In this document: positions 1 to 4,230 of the stretch, in pieces | Layout: every line of letters starts with the position of its first letter | How positions within the stretch are numbered: the first letter of the stretch is position 1 | From: Bacillota bacterium | GTDB taxonomy: Bacteria > Bacillota > Negativicutes > Sporomusales > Sporomusaceae | Assembly: GCA_023388195.1 (NCBI GenBank) | Contig: JAEWGR010000179.1 | Span: 1 to 9,741 of the forward strand | Reading direction: 5' to 3' | Length of the DNA: 9,741 nt | The notes under the pieces: model-generated | The model's database searches: none | Told to the model about the DNA's origin: nothing | Seen by the model: only the letters and a program-made list of their open reading frames with translations | Position numbers and translations under genes: made by a program

Positions 1-196
1 CCGTTAAGGTCAACAGAATCTGCAGACTAAGAGCCGTCTCCTGGGGCGTAGTGGCTTGTTCCACCCCGACAGTAAGATTAGGAATAGGAATTAAGGGTGC
101 TGCCACGGCTATTGCCGGCCAAAAAACCGCTAACACAATAGCCAGCAGGCAAACATACCTGTTCCAGGCCTTACAATGATTAATATAATGTGACAC
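1..196 (-). CDS. fliP: FliP, flagellar export-gate protein (N-terminal 65 residues only)
   Basis: FliP is a core membrane subunit of the flagellar type III export gate, together with FliQ and FliR. Only the first 65 codons are here; the gene runs off the left edge. Translating from GTG at 194-196 gives a hydrophobic segment at about residues 14-33 with an Ala-Val-Ala signal-peptidase site near residue 32. A Pro-Ile-Pro-Asn stretch follows, then the start of the first conserved helix (TALSLQILLTLT, about 54-65), which is typical of FliP just before its first core membrane helix. FliP is known to have a cleaved signal peptide in many bacteria. The start lies one base after the fliO TAG stop, and a GGAAGAGG ribosome site sits in the last fliO codons, so the two genes are probably translationally coupled. 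No ATG is available in this frame near the 5' end. Identity is firm despite the truncation, because gene order (fliO then fliP) agrees. Confidence 0.9.
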   Translation of the reverse strand, partial: MSHYINHCKAWNRYVCLLAIVLAVFWPAIAVAAPLIPIPNLTVGVEQATTPQETALSLQILLTLT

Positions 197-197
197 T

Positions 198-773
198 CTA
201 TTTACCTCTTCCTCTAGCGTTCTCATGCTCCTTCTCGTTTATTTCCTGAGTGTCTGAACCAAAAACAGCGGGAAATTTCTTATTCATTTGTTTAAGTGCA
301 AGCAACTGGCGATGAAAGACGTTTTCGAACTGTTCAGGCGGTACAGCAAGGTCGGCCTGGTCTTTAAGCTGTTCGATATCCTCGGGGGAAGTAATTTCCC
401 GGAGCAAGGAAATATTCTGTTCCGTGACACCCAATACCATAAACTTACCTGCTATCTCCACCACATAAACAGCACGATTGGGGCCTAAGGACAGCATCGA
501 ATGAACCTTCCCCTGACTGAACCCGGCAGAACCATTCATCCTTTGCCCTAAGAAGCGGGATGTGAAATAGGCGAGGCCAAGCACTAAAAGAAATGTCAGC
601 AGCAGGGAAAAAACATAACCAGTGGCCGTAAACCATGAAGCTGCTGGCGGCTGCGGCTCCTGATATTTAAGATACTCAGGCGATTCGCCAGCGGCCAGCC
701 CATAATTCGAAAGAAATAGTACAATGCTGCAAAAGATAAGGATACAACTAAAAAAACGCCGATATTTATACAT
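198..773 (-). CDS. fliO: FliO (FliZ of Bacillus), export-apparatus assembly protein
   Basis: FliO is a bitopic membrane protein that helps assemble and stabilise the FliP ring of the flagellar export gate. The 191-residue product has an N-terminal signal-like hydrophobic stretch (about 7-28, ending LAA), a short periplasmic part rich in Pro, and a transmembrane helix at about 50-72. The diagnostic FliO cytoplasmic domain follows: LSLGPNRAVYVVEIAGKFMV at 95-113 and then LGVTEQNISLL. The C-terminal third (about 130-191) is charged and probably flexible. The combination of signal-like segment plus a second helix is the Bacillota pattern rather than the short enterobacterial one. ATG lies nine bases after the cheY stop, with only a weak AGG ribosome site, so expression probably depends on coupling to cheY. 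The stop is immediately followed by fliP. Confidence 0.92.
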   Translation of the reverse strand: MYKYRRFFSCILIFCSIVLFLSNYGLAAGESPEYLKYQEPQPPAASWFTATGYVFSLLLTFLLVLGLAYFTSRFLGQRMNGSAGFSQGKVHSMLSLGPNRAVYVVEIAGKFMVLGVTEQNISLLREITSPEDIEQLKDQADLAVPPEQFENVFHRQLLALKQMNKKFPAVFGSDTQEINEKEHENARGRGK

Positions 774-782
774 TAAAACCTG

Positions 783-1145
783 TTAACCCACTGCCTTGCG
801 CACAGCCTCAAGAACACGGTCAGGCTGGAACGGCTTCACGATGAAGTCCCGCGCCCCGGATTGAATGGCTTCAATAACCATGGCTTGCTGCCCCATCGCG
901 CTGCACATGATGACTTTTGCCGCCGGATCAACCTTTTTAATCTCTTTTACGGCTGTAATTCCATCCATTTCCGGCATGGTTATGTCCATAGTAGTCAAAT
1001 CAGGTTTAAGTTCCTGATATTTTTCCACGGCTTTAAGCCCGTTCTCCGCTTCCCCCACTATATCGTAACCGTTTTTTGATAAGATGTCTTTAATCATCAT
1101 CCTCATAAATGCAGCATCATCCACAACTAAAACTCTAATTGCCAT
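783..1145 (-). CDS. cheY: CheY, chemotaxis response regulator
   Basis: Single-domain receiver that is phosphorylated by CheA and then binds the flagellar switch to set rotation direction. With the ATG at 1143-1145 the product is 120 residues, the usual length for Bacillota CheY. The acidic pair Asp9-Asp10, the phosphoacceptor Asp54 (in TTMDITMPEMDG), Ser82 and Lys104 (in FIVKPF) are all present, and no output domain follows. A GTG two codons further upstream would add two residues, but the ribosome site GAGG lies nine bases before the ATG, and MAIRVLVVDD is the usual N-terminus. The gene sits between fliY and fliO, as in Bacillus subtilis. There is no nearby cheA in this window, so the kinase must be encoded elsewhere. 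Placement next to fliM and fliY, both with CheY-P binding motifs, supports a motor-binding role rather than a general receiver. Confidence 0.96.
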   Translation of the reverse strand: MAIRVLVVDDAAFMRMMIKDILSKNGYDIVGEAENGLKAVEKYQELKPDLTTMDITMPEMDGITAVKEIKKVDPAAKVIMCSAMGQQAMVIEAIQSGARDFIVKPFQPDRVLEAVRKAVG

Positions 1146-1154
1146 GTTCACTTA

Positions 1155-1162
1155 CCTCTCCT
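1155..1162 (-). promoter_or_regulatory. Ribosome binding site of cheY
   Basis: AGGAGAGG on the minus strand. GAGG lies nine bases before the ATG at 1145 but only three before the in-frame GTG at 1149-1151. The AGGAG core is 6 bases from the GTG and 12 from the ATG, so the site alone is not decisive. The family N-terminus favours the ATG. Confidence 0.6.
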
Positions 1163-1183
1163 ATCTCAAATAAATTCAGGTTA

Positions 1184-2296
1184 TTATTGAAGATTATTAG
1201 CCCGTTCTAAAGGACTAATAATATCGGTGATCCTCACACCAAAGTTTTCGTCAATGACGACAACTTCGCCTTTGGCAATTAGTTTACCATTAACCAGAAT
1301 ATCCACTGGCTCACCAGCAAGTTTGTCAAGTTCAACAACTGAACCAGGCGTCAATTCCAGAATGTCCCGGATCAATTTACGGGTCCGCCCCAGCTCAACC
1401 GTAATCTGCAAAGGCACATCCATAATAAGATTGATATTCGTATCAGTCCCTGCTATCCCTGCCGGCTTCAGAGGAGCAAACTGAACCGGTTGCACAGCCA
1501 CATTCTGGACAGGCTGCGGTTTGGGCTGTGGTGCCGGTTGAGAGTACGCTGGCGCCGCAGCCGGTGAAGCTGCTACCGGTTGGGGAGGTGCTAAAGGCGG
1601 TGGCGGCGGCGCTGCTGCTGCCTGCACAGCCCCCATCAGATTTTCCACCATTTCTTTGGCAACATTAAGGGGCATAATCTGCATAAGCTCGCTGTCAATC
1701 AAATCTTCAACTTCCATCCGGAAAGACACACGCACCAGGGCTTCATCACCGGAAATAATATTAGTGACATTAGGGTCTAAGGCAAAATCCAGTAAATTAA
1801 CCTTCGGCGGCGCTATATCGACTTTCTTTTTGAAAATAGTAGATATGGAGGTCGCCGTTGAACCCATCATTTGATTCATCGATTCACTGACAGCACTCAT
1901 ATACAGTTCATTCAGCTCAGACGGCGGATTAGAGCCATCGCCACCCATCATTAAATCAGCAATAATCAGGGCATCCTGCTCACGCATGGCCAGGATATTA
2001 GTCCCTAACAGGCCATGGGTATAGCCGACCTCAATGACTAAATACGGCAGTGGATACTGACGTTTTATTTCATTAAGATTCGAAATAGATACCTTGGGCG
2101 TAGTAATCGACACCCGTCTGCCTAACAGCACTGACAACGTAGTAGCGGCAGTCCCCATCGATATGTTGCCGATCTCACCTAAAGCGTCTTTTTCAATATC
2201 TGACAAATCAGACCCAGCCGGAGATGGCGAAGCTGCGACTGGTTCGCCTCGTAGTAAAGCGTCTATTTCTTCCTGGGACAGAAATCCGTCACTCAT
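1184..2296 (-). CDS. fliY: FliY, flagellar switch protein with CheC-like CheY-P phosphatase domain
   Basis: FliY is the switch-complex protein of Bacillota that replaces FliN and also dephosphorylates CheY-P at the motor. The 370-residue product starts with a CheY-P binding motif (LSQEEIDALL, 6-15). A CheC/FliM-middle-like domain (about 30-220) follows with both phosphatase signatures intact: Glu41-xx-Asn44 in LGEIGNISMG and Glu138-xx-Asn141 in SESMNQMMG. Residues 224-283 form a linker made mostly of Ala, Pro, Gln and Val, including a run of five prolines. The C-terminal FliN/SpoA domain (about 287-362) has VPLQITVELGRTRK and GEPVDILVNGKLIAKGEV. The longest frame begins at a TTG (2315-2317), but AAGGAG at 2306-2311 is nine bases before the ATG at 2294-2296, so that start is used. 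The start overlaps the end of fliM by eight bases, implying coupling. The gene ends in tandem stops TAATAA. Confidence 0.95.
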   Translation of the reverse strand: MSDGFLSQEEIDALLRGEPVAASPSPAGSDLSDIEKDALGEIGNISMGTAATTLSVLLGRRVSITTPKVSISNLNEIKRQYPLPYLVIEVGYTHGLLGTNILAMREQDALIIADLMMGGDGSNPPSELNELYMSAVSESMNQMMGSTATSISTIFKKKVDIAPPKVNLLDFALDPNVTNIISGDEALVRVSFRMEVEDLIDSELMQIMPLNVAKEMVENLMGAVQAAAAPPPPPLAPPQPVAASPAAAPAYSQPAPQPKPQPVQNVAVQPVQFAPLKPAGIAGTDTNINLIMDVPLQITVELGRTRKLIRDILELTPGSVVELDKLAGEPVDILVNGKLIAKGEVVVIDENFGVRITDIISPLERANNLQ

Positions 2297-3293
2297 CAGT
2301 ATCATCTCCTTGGGCAATTACCTGAGTAATTTGCACCGCATTTTTATGACCAACAATCCCGGGCTTGCACTTGAACTTCTCCCGGCTGCCAATAATTACG
2401 CTTAGTTCATTTTCCGCTTTAGTTTCCAGCTGCAGCACATCGCCAACACCTAAATCCAATAACTCGTGAACAGTAACAGTAGCCTGCCCCAGCTCAACAA
2501 TCGCGGGGATAAGGGTTTTTTCCAGTTTCCGCTGTAAAGCACTGATCGTTTCCGGCGATGCCTGTCTGGCAGCAGAGGCAGATACCCAAAAGCTGGTAGT
2601 CAGCTTAGACATAATTGGTTCAAGCACCAGATAAGGGATACAGATATTCATTAACCCTTCGGCCTGACCAATTTTGGCTTGCAAGGTGATGAGTACCACC
2701 ATATCATTAGGCGGAACAATCTGGGTAAACTGTGGATTGGTCTCCAGCGCCTCCATCCGGGGTTCAATGGCCACTACTTGTTTCCAGGCTTCCTGCATAC
2801 TCTCCATCGTCTTATTGATGATACGCCGGATAATGGCTTCTTCAATATCGGTCAAAGAGCGTGGCTTGGCCGGCGGTAAACCAGGTCCGCCAAATAATCT
2901 ATCAATGATGGCGAGAACAATATTGGGATTTATCTCTAAAATCGCATTTCCCTTAAGCGGACGCATCTGAAAGATACTAATGACGCTGGGATTCGGCATA
3001 GAACGGATAAATTCTTCATATGTCAGCTGGTCTACAGAGGCCACATCAATGTGAATCAGTGTCCGCAGATGGGCCGAAAGATAGGTATTAATCAGCCGGG
3101 CAAAGTTTTCATGCAGCATATAGATAGTACGTATTTGGTCTTTCGAAAACTTATCGGGGCGCTTAAAATCGTAAGTTTTGATTTTGCGCTGTTTTTGCTC
3201 GGTTTTTATTTCCTCTGCTGTGACAACACCGGTAGACAAAGCTGACAGCAATTCATCAATCTCGGCTTGCGATAAAACATCTGGCCCTGCCAA
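2289..3293 (-). CDS. fliM: FliM, flagellar motor switch protein
   Basis: FliM forms the middle of the cytoplasmic C-ring, bridging FliG and FliN/FliY, and is the docking site for CheY-P. The 334-residue product is full length. It has the CheY-P binding motif LSQAEIDELL (7-16), a variable linker, then the CheC-like middle domain from about residue 40 (YDFKRPDKFSKDQIRTIYML) with the GGPG loop at 135-138 that FliM uses in contact with FliG. A SpoA domain follows at about 255-328 (VELGQATVTVHELLDLGVGD). The start is TTG at 3291-3293, seven bases after a perfect AGGAGG. No in-frame ATG fits, and the family N-terminus begins here. The last eight bases overlap fliY. Unlike the CheC domain of FliY, the middle domain shows no Glu-xx-Asn phosphatase pair, as expected for FliM. 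Confidence 0.96.
   Translation of the reverse strand: MAGPDVLSQAEIDELLSALSTGVVTAEEIKTEQKQRKIKTYDFKRPDKFSKDQIRTIYMLHENFARLINTYLSAHLRTLIHIDVASVDQLTYEEFIRSMPNPSVISIFQMRPLKGNAILEINPNIVLAIIDRLFGGPGLPPAKPRSLTDIEEAIIRRIINKTMESMQEAWKQVVAIEPRMEALETNPQFTQIVPPNDMVVLITLQAKIGQAEGLMNICIPYLVLEPIMSKLTTSFWVSASAARQASPETISALQRKLEKTLIPAIVELGQATVTVHELLDLGVGDVLQLETKAENELSVIIGSREKFKCKPGIVGHKNAVQITQVIAQGDDTDE
2306..2311 (-). promoter_or_regulatory. Ribosome binding site of fliY inside fliM
   Basis: AAGGAG within the last codons of fliM, nine bases before the fliY ATG at 2296. It rules out the longer TTG start at 2317, which would place the site inside the coding region, and it shows coupled fliM-fliY translation. 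Confidence 0.85.
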
Positions 3294-3300
3294 TCGCTTC

Positions 3301-3306
3301 CCTCCT
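3301..3306 (-). promoter_or_regulatory. Ribosome binding site of fliM
   Basis: Perfect AGGAGG seven bases upstream of a TTG codon. It supports TTG at 3293 as the true fliM start. Confidence 0.88.
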
Positions 3307-3330
3307 TTCGCATCAAAAAGGAATATAGTT

Positions 3331-3343
3331 TACCTGATAGGTA
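3331..3343. repeat. Short inverted repeat in the fliM leader
   Basis: Perfect five-base arms TACCT and AGGTA separated by three bases. It lies just downstream of the candidate -10 box at 3349-3354, so it would fall at the start of a fliM transcript. It could be an operator or a small hairpin, but it is short enough to occur by chance. Confidence 0.3.
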
Positions 3344-3348
3344 TTTTT

Positions 3349-3377
3349 ATTATACTAAAATTATTGTTATGAATCTA
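3349..3377 (-). promoter_or_regulatory. Candidate sigma-A promoter upstream of fliM
   Basis: A perfect TATAAT (3349-3354) lies 17 bases downstream of TAGATT (3372-3377, three of six matches to TTGACA; it overlaps the fliL stop). Predicted transcription would start near 3342, leaving a leader of about 50 bases with the fliM ribosome site intact. It sits in an AT-rich 81-base gap between fliL and fliM. The weak -35 keeps confidence low; a chance TATAAT in AT-rich spacer DNA is the alternative. Confidence 0.33.
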
Positions 3378-3854
3378 CTGTAAAACAAAATTGGTTATAT
3401 AGATATCATAAACCCGCTCTTCACCAAATGTCTTGTTAATTTCATTTTTTAGCATCTCTTTTAATTGATCTTGCTTAGACGGATCGAAATCTTCAATTTT
3501 TTGCGATCTTAAAACATAGACAGCCGTATCTAATATCCTGATCTCTTCCGGTGAAGGCAGTTTTCCTTCTTTGGGGGCTGCATTTTTATCAGGTTTTAAT
3601 TCTACAATCAGCCCGATTTTGAGGTAGCGGCCACTATTGACGCCGCCAATATTTAGGATCAGGCCTTCTTTCGCATCACCGAGTTTGATAAACTGTCCTG
3701 GCTCCCGCTGAGAAATCTTTTTGTCTGTTGTTTTGTCAGCCACTACTCTGGTAGCAATCAAGTACGAAATACCACCGGCTAAAATTAAGCCAACCACAAT
3801 GAGTATGATCATAACCATCATCGACATTTTTTTCGGTTTTTCTTCTTCAGCCAC
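3375..3854 (-). CDS. fliL: FliL, flagellar basal-body-associated protein
   Basis: FliL is a single-pass inner-membrane protein that sits around the stator units and supports torque, especially during swarming. The product has a short charged cytoplasmic tail (EEEKPKK), one transmembrane helix at about 11-34, and a periplasmic domain to residue 159. That domain contains the family features: a glycine-containing GLILNIGGV strand, RYLKIGLIVEL (76-86), IRILDTAVYVLRSQKIEDF (105-123), and the ending RVYDIYITNFVLQ. Two GTG codons are possible. GGAGG at 3862-3866 is seven bases from the GTG at 3852-3854 but only one base from the GTG at 3858-3860, so the inner one is chosen, giving 159 residues. Between flbD and fliL many Bacillota carry motA and motB; they are absent here, so the stator genes must be elsewhere. 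It is separated from flbD by 69 bases that hold a possible promoter. Confidence 0.93.
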   Translation of the reverse strand: MAEEEKPKKMSMMVMIILIVVGLILAGGISYLIATRVVADKTTDKKISQREPGQFIKLGDAKEGLILNIGGVNSGRYLKIGLIVELKPDKNAAPKEGKLPSPEEIRILDTAVYVLRSQKIEDFDPSKQDQLKEMLKNEINKTFGEERVYDIYITNFVLQ

Positions 3855-3861
3855 TGGCACA

Positions 3862-3866
3862 CCTCC
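3862..3866 (-). promoter_or_regulatory. Ribosome binding site of fliL
   Basis: GGAGG seven bases before GTG at 3854 and one base before the in-frame GTG at 3860. It decides for the inner start. Confidence 0.85.
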
Positions 3867-3880
3867 ATTACAGCGTATTT

Positions 3881-3909
3881 ATTAATCGCAGCAGATATTC
3901 ATCTGTAAA
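3881..3909 (-). promoter_or_regulatory. Candidate sigma-A promoter upstream of fliL
   Basis: TTTACA (3904-3909, five of six matches) and ATTAAT (3881-3886, four of six) are separated by exactly 17 bases. The start of transcription would fall near 3874, leaving about 20 bases of leader that retain the fliL GGAGG. This is the best-balanced promoter candidate in the window, and it is placed in a 69-base gap after flbD. A palindrome overlaps its -35 end. No sigma-28 or sigma-54 consensus is visible in the gap. Confidence 0.38.
3892..3905. repeat. Inverted repeat overlapping the candidate fliL promoter
   Basis: Perfect five-base arms CAGAT and ATCTG around a four-base loop. It lies in the spacer and touches the -35 hexamer, where a repressor operator could act. 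It shares the 8-mer AGCAGATA with the gap upstream of flbD (4145-4152). Chance occurrence is possible. Confidence 0.3.
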
Positions 3910-3923
3910 CCGACCTGCACTGC

Positions 3924-4121
3924 CTAACGCGTATTTCTGAATAAAGAGCGGCGATACTCCATTACCTTACGGACAATTTCGTCCATTGACTCTTCCACAA
4001 TCAGCTTTTTGCCGCTGGTCAGGGTTATCATTGTATCCGGAGTTTCTTCAATCGTTTCAATTAGTTCGGCATTGACAACAAAATCACAGCCCTGAGATTT
4101 TAATTTGGTTACCTTTATCAC
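3924..4121 (-). CDS. flbD: FlbD family protein (SwrD/YlzI)
   Basis: Small 65-residue cytoplasmic protein of the FlbD/SwrD family, not the unrelated Caulobacter regulator of the same name. In Bacillus subtilis the homologue SwrD raises motor power and is needed for swarming. The family pattern is visible: MIKVTKLKSQ at the start, a hydrophobic/acidic core FVVNAELIETIEETPDTMIT (14-33), then LTSGKKLIVEESMDEIVRKV (34-53) and a basic tail. There is no membrane segment. The start is GTG at 4119-4121; an overlapping ATG one base upstream is followed directly by a TGA and is out of frame. A run of six G bases at 4128-4133 serves as the ribosome site. It follows flgE after a terminator-like hairpin and precedes fliL, the usual Bacillota order. 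Confidence 0.92.
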   Translation of the reverse strand: MIKVTKLKSQGCDFVVNAELIETIEETPDTMITLTSGKKLIVEESMDEIVRKVMEYRRSLFRNTR

Positions 4122-4145
4122 ATTTGTCCCCCCTATTATTATAAA

Positions 4146-4157
4146 GCAGATACCTGC
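4146..4157. repeat. Short inverted repeat in the flbD leader
   Basis: Arms GCAG and CTGC with a four-base centre, just upstream of a TATAAT. It is too short to be convincing on its own. It is recorded because similar small palindromes lie in the other gaps. Confidence 0.2.
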
Positions 4158-4178
4158 GAAACTTATCTTTCTGCCGGG

Positions 4179-4220
4179 AAAAAACAGGCAGCCGAGGGGG
4201 AGGTTCTCCCCCCCGCCGCC
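4179..4220 (-). terminator. Intrinsic terminator-like hairpin after flgE
   Basis: Starting ten bases after the flgE stop, the RNA would form an inner perfect stem of seven pairs (GGGGGAG with CTCCCCC, loop AAC). An outer stem of six pairs (GGCGGC with GCTGCC, one G-U) extends it, with a small internal loop between. The sequence TGTTTTTT follows directly. GC-rich stem plus U-tract is the classical rho-independent layout. It lies inside the operon, so it may act as a partial terminator that lowers flbD and downstream expression relative to the abundant hook protein. Confidence 0.72.
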
Positions 4221-4230
4221 TTATATATGC

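Noticed and set aside
2315..2317. TTG as the start of fliY
   Set aside because: It would put AAGGAG inside the coding region. The ATG at 2296 has correct spacing and the family N-terminus.
3855..3862. TGGCAC on the plus strand as a sigma-54 promoter half-site
   Set aside because: No TTGC[A/T] element follows at the needed distance, and there is no plus-strand gene to serve.
4138..4166. TATAAT upstream of flbD as a promoter
   Set aside because: Transcription would start near 4131, inside the G-run that serves as the flbD ribosome site, and the -35 region (ATAAGT) is poor.
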